Source: G963704535 sp963704535
Lineage (GTDB): Bacteria > Chloroflexota > Chloroflexia > Chloroflexales > Roseiflexaceae
NCBI GenBank assembly: GCA_963704535.1
Contig: OY969916.1
Span: 9,548,001 to 9,612,000, forward strand
Direction of reading: 5' to 3'
DNA: 64,000 nucleotides
The translations under genes were made by a program, and so were the position numbers. This document shows positions 1-9,647 of the stretch, in pieces. The stretch's first letter is position 1. Every line of letters starts with the position of its first letter. Below the pieces are notes generated by a model. It had not been told where the DNA came from. It saw only the letters and a program-made list of their open reading frames with translations, and made no database searches.

Positions 1-1
1 C

Positions 2-619
2 ACCTCCTGGGCAGCGTTGCTGATGGCCTTCGCGCTGCTTGGCGCCGCGGTCGCCGGCGCGCGCCTGGCCGATGCGCGGCCGCCGATCTGGATACGCCTT
101 GGTCGCGGGCGTTCGCTGGCGCTGACCGCCGTGTTGCTGGTCGCGCTCCTCTTCGCCGGCCCGTCGCTGCTCGCCGCCGCAAGCGCGAACATCGCGGCGG
201 TGCTCCAGGCGCGGTCGCTCCTGGAGCCGCTCCCTGACCACGAGCGGGCCGCGCTGGGCGAGGCGGCTGAGACGTGGGCCGACCGTGGCCTCGCATTCAC
301 CCCCGCCTCGATGGCCGCCGGCAAACGGCGCGGCCTCCTGGCGCTGACCGCGGGCGATTTCGGCGCCGCCATCCGGCTGCTGGAGCCGGCCCTCGACCAG
401 GCCCCGGCCGACCAGTCGATCCGTAAAGCGCTCGGCTACGCCTACGTCTGGGATGGGCGCCTAGCTGAGGGAATCGCGCTGCTCAAGCGGCTGGACCGGG
501 CCGCCGAGGTACAGCAAGAGCTGGACGTGTGGCCTTTCGCCTGGGAGCAGGAGCGCCGTGCGGACCTGGCCCAGCGGGCGCGGGCGGCGGCGGCGCTGTG
601 GGCGGGACAGAGCCCATAG
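2..619 (+). CDS. C-terminal part of a membrane/TPR-like protein (5' end outside window)
   Basis: The reading frame is open to the left edge, so this is the 3' part of a longer gene. It shows a hydrophobic segment at about residues 1-20, a basic stretch (RLGRGRSL), a second strong membrane helix (about 40-65), and then an Ala/Leu-rich helical region with TPR-like spacing (GDFGAAIRLLEPALDQAP, then ALGYAYVWDGRLAEGIALL). Membrane helices followed by TPRs occur in O-antigen ligase-like and other polysaccharide proteins, but no catalytic motif is visible here, so the function stays open. A 200-bp gap separates it from the next gene on the same strand. Confidence 0.6.
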   Translation, partial: TSWAALLMAFALLGAAVAGARLADARPPIWIRLGRGRSLALTAVLLVALLFAGPSLLAAASANIAAVLQARSLLEPLPDHERAALGEAAETWADRGLAFTPASMAAGKRRGLLALTAGDFGAAIRLLEPALDQAPADQSIRKALGYAYVWDGRLAEGIALLKRLDRAAEVQQELDVWPFAWEQERRADLAQRARAAAALWAGQSP

Positions 620-823
620 CCGGATGCTCGACTTCACAGTAACCCTGGGCCTCATGCATTGGTGATCAACGCGCGTGTTCGCCGCCCGACCCGGCCCGGT
701 AAACCGCTACTATTTTGCTACGAAAACGGTAAAGATAGCACGCCCATCCTCATATAGGATAGGGCTGTGTCGCACGTATCATCGGCTCGTGCGCGACTAC
801 CCCATGGTTGATGTACGAATGCG

Positions 824-3800
824 ATGATGACACGAATGACTGCGCCCCCGTTGTTTGGCACCATCCAGATACCTGGCATGCGGATTCTCTCCGAGATTGG
901 TCGCGGCGCGCATAGCATCGTCTACCGAGCGACCCGAGGCGATCAGACGTTCGCGGTCAAAGTCCGTGACGAGACGGTCTCCAACCACGTCATTGATGTG
1001 CTACCGCGGTTCCGCCGCGAGGCCGCCGTCCTGGCGTGCCTGCGCCATCCTGGCCTCCCCACAATCGTCGAGGCCGGTGAGGTCGCCGGGCAGCCCTACC
1101 TGGTGATGGAGTATGTGGACGGCCAGAGCCTGTCGGAGCAGCTCGAAGATGGGCCACTGGCCGAAGCGCGCATTGTCGGGCTTGCCATGGTCCTGGCCGG
1201 CGCCCTGGCCGAGGTCCATCGCCATGGCCTGGTCCACCGCGATGTGAAGCCGGCGAACGTCCTGCTTGATAGCGTCGGCGGCGTCCGGCTGATCGACTTT
1301 GGTTTCGCGGCCCGCATCAGCGCGGCCCGGACGGAAGGCGATATCGTCGGCACTCTGCGCTACTGCGCGCCGGAGCAGACGGGCCTGCTGAAGCGGCCGG
1401 TCGACGGGCGGGCCGACCTGTACGCGTTGGGCGTGGTGCTGTTCGAGTGCGCCACGGGCATGCCGCCGTTCACCGCCGTCGACGCCGGCGAGCTGATTCG
1501 CCAGCATGCCGTGGTGCCCGCCGCCAATGTACGCGACCTGAATCCGGCGATCAGCCCGGCGCTGGCGGCCCTGATCGCCAAGCTGCTCGCCAAGGACCCC
1601 GACGACCGCTATCAGACCGGCGTGGGCCTGATGGTGGACCTGGAGCGGCTTGTGATCCTGAACGGCGCGTTGCGCGCCGGCCAGGAGATTGTGCTCGGCA
1701 TCAGCGACGACCAGGCCGAGATACAGTATGCGGCCCCGCTGGTTGGCCGCGAAGCCGAGCTGGCCCAACTCCAGAAGTGCTGGGATATCGCCAAGCGTGG
1801 GCGTGGAGCGGTCGCCCTGGTCGCCGGGGAGCCCGGCAGCGGCAAGAGCCGCCTGATCCGTGAGCTGATCCTGGGCGCGCGCAACGTGGGGGCGCTGGTG
1901 CTGCGTGGGAAATGTGTCGCCGACGCTCGGCCCTTTGTGGCGCTGTGCGGCGCGCTGGAGGGCTATCTGCGTCACATCCGGCGCCTGCCGGCCGCGCTCC
2001 GCCACCCGGCCGAGCAGCATGTGCGCGCGGCGGCCGGCGAGTTTAGCCCGCTGCTCCGGCGCTTCACGCCGAGCCTGGCGGCACTGCTCGACGAGCTGCC
2101 CGACCCCGCCGAGACCGAACACGGGCTGGACTTCTTCTACGATGTTGTGGCCGATTTCCTACTGCGCCTCCCCACCGCCGACACTCCCGCGCTGATCTAC
2201 CTTGACGATGTGCAATGGCTTGATGACGCCAGCCGCCAGGTGCTGCGGCGCATCGCCGGCCAGGTCGGCAAGCGACCGATGCTGGTGGTGTGTACGGCGC
2301 GCAGCGACTCGGAGAGCGCCGTACACCTGGAGCACTTCGTCGCCGATATGGGCGAGGCGCTAGCCCCGCGGCTCCACCTGGCGCGCCTCGACGAGGCATC
2401 AGTCGCCCGCCTGGTGGCGGCGCACCTTGGCGGTCGCCCGCTCGACCGCGATGTCGTGCGCCGGATCGTGATGCGCGGCCACGGCAACCCGTTCGCGGTC
2501 GGCGAGTACGTGCAGGCGATGCTGGACGCCGGGCTGCTGCGGCCAACCGGCGGCGGCTGGCTGGTGGATGCCGACGAGCTGGAGAGCCTGGCCCTGCCGA
2601 CCGACGTGATTCAGCTTGTGGTCAAGCGCATGGGTGGGCTGCCGGAAGACACCCGGCAGATCCTGCGGGTCGCGGCGCTGCTGGGGGCGTCCTTTCGGAT
2701 CGACCTGCTCCCTGCGATCGGCAGCGTCGCCGCCGATGCCGTCCACACTGCGGTCGGCGAGGCGACCCAAGCACGCCTGATCGAGCGCGCCGCCGACGGA
2801 GCGTATGTGTTCGTCCACGACCGGGTGCGCGAAGCGTTGCTTTCCGAGCTGGATGGCAGCCTGGTTCGCACGCTGCACCAGCGCATCGCCGAAGCGCTGA
2901 GCACGGCGGGCGGGGCGGGTGCCGATCATATCTACGCACTGGCGCGGCACTACGCGCGCGGCGAGGTCGAGCGCAATCCGCGGCGCGTCTACGCAGCCAA
3001 CGTCGCCGCCGGCATGAAGGCACTTGAGAACTACGCCACCGAGGAGGCCTATACCTTTCTCGACCTGGCGTACACCACGGCGCAGAACGCCAACATTCTT
3101 CCTGATACGGCGGTCGTGGAGGCGCTCGGCAACCTCTGTGCCCGCAGTGGCCGGCTCGCCGAGGCCGTGTCGTATCTTGAGCAGGCGATCGGCCGAGCGG
3201 GCGATCGGCTCCGGCGCGCCGAGCTGCGCCGGGAGCTTTCCCACGTCCACCTGGTCAATTACGACTCGGTCCGGGCAGGCATCGAGTTGGAGCAGGCATT
3301 CGCCGAGATCGGCATCGCGGCTCCTCGGACGCGGATCGTTCAAGTCATTGTCACCCTTGGTCTATGGGTGCTGGGCTGGCTGGCGGAGCGCTTCGGGTGG
3401 CGCTTTGGAACGGCGCAGGGTGCGGCTCGTGAGTTGTACCGCACTCAGGTGCAGCTCTACGAAAATGTCACGATGATCGCCTATTTCGACATGCGCTTTC
3501 TCACCATGTTGCAGGCGGCGGCCCGGCTGCTCTATCCGGCTCACATGCTCGGCCCTTCCCGTGAGCTGGCCATCGCCTACAGCTACCACGCTTTCATCCT
3601 GGGCTCGCTGCAGCGGCGGAAGACCGCCGACGCCTTTGCGCGGAAAGCGATCCAGATCGCCGAGCAGCTCGACGATCGCCCGCTGCTGGCGCGCGGTCTG
3701 CTGTTCCAGTCGCTGTCTATGCACCTGAGCGGTGCTTCCCGCGAGGCAGAGCTGTTGAGCCGGCGCTGTATCGAGGAGTATGGCCGCTGGATGGACGCGC

Positions 3801-6175
3801 AGGATTACGTCAACGCATGCGCGGACCTGGCCTGGAACCTGATTGTACGCGGATACTTCCGAGAGGCGTGGGGCTGGGCCGAGCGCGCGCTGGTCCGGCT
3901 ACGGTATCAGAGCCGCTACACCAACGACCGCATCCAGGAGCATCCGACCCTGCTGGCCACGGGCGTGATCCTGGCGGCGATCGGCAAGCCGACCGAGGCC
4001 TTCGAGTACCTGCGCCGATCCCAAGAGATCATCGGCGATATCCCCCAGGAAAACTTCAGCTGGGCCAGCCTACAGCTTTATTCGGCGCTGTTCTACTTCG
4101 AGCAGGGCGACCTGGGCAACGCATTGGAGCAGGTGATCGGGCGGTTCCGGGCGCTTGGGCTCAACCCCAGGCTTGCGTCGTTCCACCTGCGCCACTTCTA
4201 CGTGATCCAGGCCTACGCCTATCTTGCCCGTAGCATGGCGGTCCTGCCGGAGGAGCGGCAGGCGCAGTTAAACGAGTTGCGCCGGGCGCTTGGCGAGCTG
4301 AAGTGCGCGGCTGTGATCCCAGCACTCCGCTGCCATTATCTGGCCCTCGCCGGGGCCTACGAGCGGCTCTGCGGTCGGAACGACCGGGCGCTCACGCTGC
4401 TGGTGCAGGCGGCGATCACCGCCCGCGAGGCCGACAGCCCCTGGGCGCTGTACGAGATCGCGCGCCAGGGCGCCCACATCCTGCTGGCACAGGGCAACCA
4501 GGCGGCGGCGCTGCGTGAAGCGCGGGTCGCCTACAACCTGGCGATCGAGCACGGTTGGGCCAGCCGCGCCCGCCAGGTGCGCGTGGAGTTCCGAATCGTC
4601 GATACACTGCATAAGTCCGCCAGCAACGGCGCGCTGGAGCTGCCGCCGGGGATGGTGCTCGGCGGGGATGCGCGCAAGCTCCGGCGCCACCTTGACGCGC
4701 TGCTCCAGGTCAGCCTGGCCTCGTCGGTCGTCTTCGACCCCGACCAGCAGGCGCGCACCGTCCTCGACCGGATCATCCAGTTGCTCGGCGCCGAGCGCGC
4801 TTTTCTGTTTCTGTGCGTCGAGGGTAGCCAGAGTCTCTCGCTGTACGTGGGGCGCGACGCCGCCGGCCACGACCTGACCGAGCTGACCGGCTACAGCAGC
4901 ACGGTGGTCGAGCGAACCCGCGTCGAACGGCAGCCGTTGGTCGTCAGCGGCACCGAGCAGGGGATTGTCCTCGGCTCGGAGAGCATTGTGGCGCGCGACC
5001 TACGCAGTATCCTAGCCGCGCCGCTGCTGCTGCACGATCGGCTGATCGGCGTGGTCTACCTGGACAACCGCCTCGCCCGCGGCATCTTTACCTCCGACGA
5101 CGTCGACATCCTGCTGTCGCTGGCGCAGTACATCCCGATCGCGCTTGAAGCGGCCCGCACCGCGCGGCTTGAGATCCGCTACCAATCCGAACGGCAGCGC
5201 CGCAAGCTGGAAGAAACCCTGCGCGTAGTGACAAGCGCCTTGAACAGCACCCTGGACCTGTCCGAGGTGCTGGACCGCCTGCTGAAAAGCATGGCCCAGA
5301 TCGTCCCCTATGACGGCGCCGCAGTGATCCTGCGGCATGGCGAGCACTTCGATGTCATGGCCGCGCGTGAGCTTCCCGGCACCGGCGTGCGGCCCGACCG
5401 GGACGAACGCTTCGCGGAGATCATCCGCACCCGGCAACCGCTGCTGATCGGCGATATCGCCGACGACCCACGCCTGGGCGATTCCGGCGATGCCGCCCGG
5501 ATTCAGTCCTGGCTGGGCGTCCCGCTGATCTCGCGCGGCGAGGTGGTGGGCATTCTGACGCTGGAAAGCCACACCACCGGCGCTTACAATCAGCGCGCGG
5601 CCGAGGTCGCGTTCACTTTCGCGGGGCAGGCGGCGATCGCGATCGAGAACGCCCGGCTGTTTGGTGAGGTGCAGCGCCTGGCGACAACCGATGGGCTTAC
5701 CGGGATATACAACCGGCGCCATTTCTTTATCCTGGCCGAGCACGAGGTGCAGCGCGCGCGCCGCGCCAGGCACTCGATGGGCGTGATCATGGTGGATGTC
5801 GATCACTTCAAGCGCGTCAACGACTCTCACGGCCATGCCGCCGGCGACCAGGTCTTGCGTAGCGTCGCCGAGCGCTGCCAGCAAAACATCCGCGCGGTCG
5901 ATATCCTGGGGCGCTATGGTGGCGAGGAGTTCGCGATCCTGCTGCCGGAGGCGGATATGGCGATCGCGCTGGCGGTGGCCGAGCGGCTGCGGCAGTGTGT
6001 GGCGAGCGCGCCGGTGTCGGTCGACGGCCACGCGATCTCGGTCACGCTGAGCCTGGGGGTCGCGGTGCTGACCGACGAGGGTGATGATCTGGAGGCGGTG
6101 CTCTACCGGGCGGATGCGGCGCTCTACGCCGCCAAGCAGGCTGGGCGGAACCGGGTCGTGCTCGGTGGTTCGTAA
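824..6175 (+). CDS. Giant sensor: Ser/Thr kinase - AAA ATPase - TPR - GAF - GAF - diguanylate cyclase
   Basis: A 1783-residue multidomain signalling protein. An N-terminal Ser/Thr kinase (about 18-275) has a glycine loop (GRGAHSIV), the lysine in FAVKV, the HRDVKPANVLL catalytic loop and a DFG motif. A PknK/AAA_16-like ATPase follows, with P-loop GEPGSGKS near 335 and Walker B LIYLDDVQW near 456. A long helical TPR-like middle leads to two GAF domains (near 1300-1440 and 1470-1610) and a C-terminal GGDEF domain. The cyclase looks active: DGLTGIYNRRHF, the signature GGEEF near 1699, and an RAVD inhibitory I-site five residues before it. It probably links ligand sensing and phosphorylation to c-di-GMP synthesis. 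Two adjacent ATG codons lie at 824 and 827; no strong ribosome site is visible. It is cytoplasmic: no clear membrane anchor apart from a hydrophobic patch near 845. Confidence 0.92.
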   Translation: MMTRMTAPPLFGTIQIPGMRILSEIGRGAHSIVYRATRGDQTFAVKVRDETVSNHVIDVLPRFRREAAVLACLRHPGLPTIVEAGEVAGQPYLVMEYVDGQSLSEQLEDGPLAEARIVGLAMVLAGALAEVHRHGLVHRDVKPANVLLDSVGGVRLIDFGFAARISAARTEGDIVGTLRYCAPEQTGLLKRPVDGRADLYALGVVLFECATGMPPFTAVDAGELIRQHAVVPAANVRDLNPAISPALAALIAKLLAKDPDDRYQTGVGLMVDLERLVILNGALRAGQEIVLGISDDQAEIQYAAPLVGREAELAQLQKCWDIAKRGRGAVALVAGEPGSGKSRLIRELILGARNVGALVLRGKCVADARPFVALCGALEGYLRHIRRLPAALRHPAEQHVRAAAGEFSPLLRRFTPSLAALLDELPDPAETEHGLDFFYDVVADFLLRLPTADTPALIYLDDVQWLDDASRQVLRRIAGQVGKRPMLVVCTARSDSESAVHLEHFVADMGEALAPRLHLARLDEASVARLVAAHLGGRPLDRDVVRRIVMRGHGNPFAVGEYVQAMLDAGLLRPTGGGWLVDADELESLALPTDVIQLVVKRMGGLPEDTRQILRVAALLGASFRIDLLPAIGSVAADAVHTAVGEATQARLIERAADGAYVFVHDRVREALLSELDGSLVRTLHQRIAEALSTAGGAGADHIYALARHYARGEVERNPRRVYAANVAAGMKALENYATEEAYTFLDLAYTTAQNANILPDTAVVEALGNLCARSGRLAEAVSYLEQAIGRAGDRLRRAELRRELSHVHLVNYDSVRAGIELEQAFAEIGIAAPRTRIVQVIVTLGLWVLGWLAERFGWRFGTAQGAARELYRTQVQLYENVTMIAYFDMRFLTMLQAAARLLYPAHMLGPSRELAIAYSYHAFILGSLQRRKTADAFARKAIQIAEQLDDRPLLARGLLFQSLSMHLSGASREAELLSRRCIEEYGRWMDAQDYVNACADLAWNLIVRGYFREAWGWAERALVRLRYQSRYTNDRIQEHPTLLATGVILAAIGKPTEAFEYLRRSQEIIGDIPQENFSWASLQLYSALFYFEQGDLGNALEQVIGRFRALGLNPRLASFHLRHFYVIQAYAYLARSMAVLPEERQAQLNELRRALGELKCAAVIPALRCHYLALAGAYERLCGRNDRALTLLVQAAITAREADSPWALYEIARQGAHILLAQGNQAAALREARVAYNLAIEHGWASRARQVRVEFRIVDTLHKSASNGALELPPGMVLGGDARKLRRHLDALLQVSLASSVVFDPDQQARTVLDRIIQLLGAERAFLFLCVEGSQSLSLYVGRDAAGHDLTELTGYSSTVVERTRVERQPLVVSGTEQGIVLGSESIVARDLRSILAAPLLLHDRLIGVVYLDNRLARGIFTSDDVDILLSLAQYIPIALEAARTARLEIRYQSERQRRKLEETLRVVTSALNSTLDLSEVLDRLLKSMAQIVPYDGAAVILRHGEHFDVMAARELPGTGVRPDRDERFAEIIRTRQPLLIGDIADDPRLGDSGDAARIQSWLGVPLISRGEVVGILTLESHTTGAYNQRAAEVAFTFAGQAAIAIENARLFGEVQRLATTDGLTGIYNRRHFFILAEHEVQRARRARHSMGVIMVDVDHFKRVNDSHGHAAGDQVLRSVAERCQQNIRAVDILGRYGGEEFAILLPEADMAIALAVAERLRQCVASAPVSVDGHAISVTLSLGVAVLTDEGDDLEAVLYRADAALYAAKQAGRNRVVLGGS

Positions 6176-6190
6176 TTTTACGATTTGCCT

Positions 6191-6298
6191 GAAACGTGAA
6201 ACGTGATACGTGACATTCGGGCGGCCACGGGGCGGCCACGGGGCGGCCACGGGCGGCCACGGGGCGGCCACGGGGCGGCCACGGGGCGGCCACGGAGG
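6191..6298. repeat. Heptamer repeat followed by 11-bp tandem repeat
   Basis: Positions 6191-6217 carry four 7-bp units of the CGTGAAA type. From 6220 an 11-bp unit (GGGGCGGCCAC) repeats about seven times, one copy being a base shorter. The block lies between two convergent genes and may act as a bidirectional transcription stop; the tandem unit is a likely site of copy-number variation. Confidence 0.85.
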
Positions 6299-6350
6299 GC
6301 CTGCCCTACAGGTGCTCGGCCTCTTCACCTTGTCATCTTGTCACGGGCGC

Positions 6351-6380
6351 AACTGACAACGGACAACTGACAACGGACTC
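6351..6380. repeat. Heptamer repeat of the CTGACAA/CGGACAA type
   Basis: Four 7-bp units alternate CTGACAA and CGGACAA and end directly at the uvrC stop codon. The same units occur inside uvrC (6897-6990) and in several other intergenic spaces. Confidence 0.8.
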
Positions 6381-8468
6381 TTAGAGCAGCCCTTTCAACT
6401 CCTCGGCGCTTTTTCTGGTCATACCCGGCACCGAGGCCAGCTCCTCGACACTGGCGGCGCGGATGCCGTCGAGCGAGCCGAACGCCTTGAGCAGGGCGCG
6501 CTTACGCTTCGGCCCGATACCGGGGATGTCGTCGAGAGTCGACTTGATGGCCGACTTGGTGCGCAGGCTGCGGTGGTATTGTTTCGCGAAGCGATCAGTC
6601 TCCTCGTCGATCGTTTGGATCAGCCGTAGCGCCGGGCTGTCACGCTTGAGCACCAGCAGCTCTTGGGCGCCTGGCAGTAGCAGGTCGAAGCGGTCGCGTT
6701 TGGGGCCTTTGACGACGCCGACCGTGGGGATCTGTTCGAAGCGCAGCTCGCGCAGCACCTCCAGTGCCCCGTTCAACTGCCCGACCCCGCCGTCGATCAG
6801 AATCAGGTCCGGCATCTCGGTCCATGTTTCGTCCGTGGTCCGTTGTCCGTGGTCCGTGGTCCGTGGTCCGTGGTCCGTTGCGGATGGCTCGTTCTCCACC
6901 ACTGACAACTGACCATTGACAACTGACTCGCTATCCCCCACGTTCGGCTCGTCATCTACTACTGACAACTGACCACTGACAACTGACTCGCCGTCAGGGT
7001 TGAGGCGCGGGTCCTGGACGCCGCCGGCCAGCTCCTCGCCGGCGGCCTCGGCGGCGCGCTTGAAGCGGCGCCGCAGCACCTCCTGGATCGAGGCCACGTC
7101 ATTGGCTCCCTCGACCGTTTTGATCTTGAACTTGCGGTAGCGGCTCTTCTTTGGCTCGCCGTGCTCGAACACGACCATCGCGCCGACCGAGTTGGTGCCC
7201 TGGGTGTTCGAGATATCGTAGCATTCGATCCGCACCGGCAGGCCCGGCAGCCCCAGCAGATCGCGAACCTCGGAGAGCCCGGCGACGGCGCGCTGCTCGC
7301 TGTTGAGCCACTGGAGCCGCAGCTCGTCGAGCTTCTGGCGCGCGTTCTGGGCCGCCATCTCGACCAATTGCCGCTTCTCGCCGCGCCGCGGCACCTGGAT
7401 CTCGACCTTGTGGCCGCCCTTCTGGCCCAGCCACTGCTCGATGATCAGCGGCTCCTCGACGCGGTCGGCCAGCAGGATGTTCGGCGGCACCTGGGCGGCG
7501 CTGTCGTAGAACTGGGTGAGGAATGAGGTCAGCAGCCGCTGGTCGTCCTCGTCCTCGGTGTTCTGGAGCGCGAACGGCTCCGAGCCGATCAGCTTGCCGG
7601 CCCGGATGTAGAAGACCTGCACTACCGCCGAGCCGTTCTCGCGGGCGAAGGCGATCACATCCTGGTCGGTGTTGACGGTGCGCAGCACCTGCTGGCGCTC
7701 ACTGGTCACCTGGATGTCGCGGACTTGGTCGCGCAGGTAGGCGGCGCGCTCGAACTCCAGGTTCTCGGCGGCCTGATCCATTCTGCGGCGCAGGTCGCGC
7801 ACGATCTGATCGGTCTTGCCCTCCAGGAAGCGGCAGACCGCCTCGATCGTCGCGCGGTACTCTTCGCGGCTGACCAGCCCCGGCACGCACGGTCCCAGGC
7901 AGCGGTGGATGTCGTAGTACATACACGGCTTGCCGAGCTTGCGGTGGCGGTTGAACTTGTCGTCGCCGCAGTCGAAGGGTGGGCGGAAGGCGAACAGGCG
8001 GTTGAGCTGCTTGAGCATCCGCCGCACCCCGCCGGCGCTGGCGTACGGCCCGAAGTAGCGCGCGCCGTCCTCCAGGACCTTGCGGGTGGTGAAGATGCGC
8101 GGCCAGGACTCCTGGAGCGTGACTTTGATGTAGGGGTAGGTTTTGTCGTCCTTGAGCAGGATGTTGTACTTGGGGCGATGCTCCTTGATCAGGTTCATCT
8201 CAAGCAGCAGCGCCGAAAGCTCGTTCTGCGTCAGGGTGACTTCGAAGTCGGCGATCTGGGCGACCATGCGGCGGGTCTTCGAACTCAGGCCGCGCGGCGC
8301 GCCGAAGTACGAGCGCATACGGTCGCGCAGGCTCTTGCTCTTGCCGACGTAGAGGATCTTGCCGAAGGCGTCCTTCCAGATGTAGACGCCCGGCTCGTGC
8401 GGGACGGCTTTGAGCCGCTCCTCGAAGGCGGCCGGGTCGGCGATCGATGTAGAGGTTAGATCGGGCAT
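6381..8468 (-). CDS. uvrC: UvrABC excinuclease subunit C
   Basis: Nucleotide excision repair nuclease that makes both incisions around a lesion bound by UvrB. A GIY-YIG domain lies at about 18-100 (EPGVYIWKDAFGKILYVGK), a UvrB-binding UVR motif at about 210-245, an RNase H-like nuclease domain from about 390, and tandem helix-hairpin-helix motifs at the C terminus (DDIPGIGPKRKRALLKAFG). At 695 residues it is longer than most UvrC proteins because residues about 490-548 are an insertion encoded by heptamer repeat DNA. The conserved sequence resumes right after it with MPDLILIDGGVGQLNGAL. Start is the ATG at 8468. Confidence 0.97.
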   Translation of the reverse strand: MPDLTSTSIADPAAFEERLKAVPHEPGVYIWKDAFGKILYVGKSKSLRDRMRSYFGAPRGLSSKTRRMVAQIADFEVTLTQNELSALLLEMNLIKEHRPKYNILLKDDKTYPYIKVTLQESWPRIFTTRKVLEDGARYFGPYASAGGVRRMLKQLNRLFAFRPPFDCGDDKFNRHRKLGKPCMYYDIHRCLGPCVPGLVSREEYRATIEAVCRFLEGKTDQIVRDLRRRMDQAAENLEFERAAYLRDQVRDIQVTSERQQVLRTVNTDQDVIAFARENGSAVVQVFYIRAGKLIGSEPFALQNTEDEDDQRLLTSFLTQFYDSAAQVPPNILLADRVEEPLIIEQWLGQKGGHKVEIQVPRRGEKRQLVEMAAQNARQKLDELRLQWLNSEQRAVAGLSEVRDLLGLPGLPVRIECYDISNTQGTNSVGAMVVFEHGEPKKSRYRKFKIKTVEGANDVASIQEVLRRRFKRAAEAAGEELAGGVQDPRLNPDGESVVSGQLSVVDDEPNVGDSESVVNGQLSVVENEPSATDHGPRTTDHGQRTTDETWTEMPDLILIDGGVGQLNGALEVLRELRFEQIPTVGVVKGPKRDRFDLLLPGAQELLVLKRDSPALRLIQTIDEETDRFAKQYHRSLRTKSAIKSTLDDIPGIGPKRKRALLKAFGSLDGIRAASVEELASVPGMTRKSAEELKGLL
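6827..6990. repeat. Heptamer repeats inserted in frame within uvrC
   Basis: Two kinds of 7-bp unit are present: GGTCCGT-type (about 6827-6884) and CTGACAA-type (6897-6935 and 6957-6990). They match the repeats seen between genes elsewhere in the window. The frame stays open and encodes a low-complexity segment with repeated SVV.GQLSVV and TTDHG words inside the RNase H-like half of UvrC. Confidence 0.88.
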
Positions 8469-8535
8469 ACTCAGCCAGGCTTTGGATTAGAACGCCTGTA
8501 GTATACCGCAAGGGGGGCGTCGATCGCAAACGGGG

Positions 8536-8605
8536 TGAAACGTGTTGCGTGTTGCGTGTTGCGTAAGGACAACTTCACGCAACACGCAACACGCAACACG
8601 TTTCA
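8536..8605. repeat. Perfect 29-bp inverted repeat built from heptamers (terminator-like)
   Basis: Arms at 8536-8564 and 8577-8605 are exact reverse complements made of CGTGTTG units, with a 12-nt loop. The right arm contains the stop codon of the downstream-ending minus-strand gene. The transcript would fold into a very stable hairpin between that gene and uvrC. Confidence 0.9.
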
Positions 8606-9353
8606 GGGCTGGGGTTCTTCGTAGCTAAGGCCGTTGTAGAGATCCTGGCGCTGCTGCTCCAGCGCGCGGTTGAGCACCTCGGGGGTCAGGTAGCCGCCGC
8701 GCAGCAGAATCTCGCCCAGCATCATCGAGGTCCCAGTTTTGTGGAGATGGGCCTGCTCGTCAAGGACCGCCGCGAGCTGATCGGTCGTGATCACGCCGTC
8801 CACGACCAGGTACTCGCCCAGGCGCTGCGGGAGCGGGACCGCGACCGCCCCGCGCTGCTCGCGCTGCTGGAGCAGCAGGGTTTTCGCCAGTGTCTGCGTC
8901 ATCAGCCAGCCGCGCTGGACCAGGATATCGCCGAGCAGCACCTGCTCATCCTGCTCGGCGCGGCGCCGGTGCTGCTCGGCCAGCGCCTCTTCCACTTGCG
9001 CCTGGCTCACAAACCCTTGCGCGATCAGGTACTCGCCCAGGCGGCGCGGCGCCTGCTCGGATGTGGCCGGGACGGGTGCCGGGATGCCGGCGAGGGTCTC
9101 GCGCAGATGCAGCAGCTTCAGCCCTTCGTGAGCGGGGGCGCAGCCCGGATCGAGGATCAGGGTCTGCTCCAGGCACTCCCGCTGCTGCCGGGTGTCGGCG
9201 ACCAGTCCGGCTCATCCACAGCCACGCGGGCGCGCAGTTCGGATCATCCATCAGCACTTGGCGGAGCAGAAGATAGCCGCCCGCTTGGTTCCCCTGTCGT
9301 AATGCCTCCACGGCCGAGCGGAAGGTTTTCCGCTGCATATGCATGGTCGTCAA
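8603..9353 (-). pseudogene. TPR plus MshEN/GspE-N-like repeat protein, broken by a frameshift
   Basis: The first part (from 9353) encodes a TPR-like start with AVEALRQGNQAGGYLLLRQ and CAPAWLWMS. The coding signal then moves to another frame: deleting one C near 9207-9212 joins it to GLVADTRQQRECLEQTLI and onward to 8603. The restored protein of about 250 residues has three copies of a module of the type LGEYLIAQGFVSQAQVEEAL, resembling the N-terminal (MshEN, c-di-GMP-binding) domain of type II secretion and type IV pilus ATPases. It may be a true mutation or a one-base sequencing error. A GTG at 9010 could allow expression of the C-terminal part alone. Confidence 0.8.
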
Positions 9354-9474
9354 GATTGGCCTCCTGTGGTTCTACGTCGTCGGGTGTCGTCGAGGTATAC
9401 GCCGAGACCAGCGCTCGAGCGGGCGCATCCTACTACTATACCTCGTACGATGGGACGTAGATACGGGCCTGATG

Positions 9475-9647
9475 GTCAGTTGTCAGTGGTCCGTTGCGGC
9501 GCAACTATAGTCTTTCAGAAAAAGAATTGGAAAGGGAGGGGCAAGGGGAGGGCCGCCCTCCCCTTAAACCCCACCCCAACCCGTCGCAAGCAGCCCAGAT
9601 CATTTTCTGAAGATTTACAGCAACTGACAACTGACGACGGACAACTG
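9475..9647. repeat. Heptamer repeats flanking a MITE-like inverted repeat
   Basis: TCAGTTG-type units lie at 9475-9500 and CTGACAA-type units at 9621-9646. Between them, about 9513-9612, is a unit with inverted ends (CTTTCAGAAAA and TTTTCTGAAG) and a GGGGAGGGC/GCCCTCCCC hairpin centre. It belongs to the G-run/C-run repeat family seen at ten or more other places in the host DNA. Confidence 0.75.

Noticed and set aside
1001..2122. Long minus-strand frame opposite the kinase gene
   Set aside because: Antisense shadow from GC-rich codon bias; the plus-strand protein has intact catalytic motifs over the same interval.
6220..6298. 11-bp tandem repeat as a CRISPR-like array
   Set aside because: Units are contiguous without spacers and no cas gene is present.
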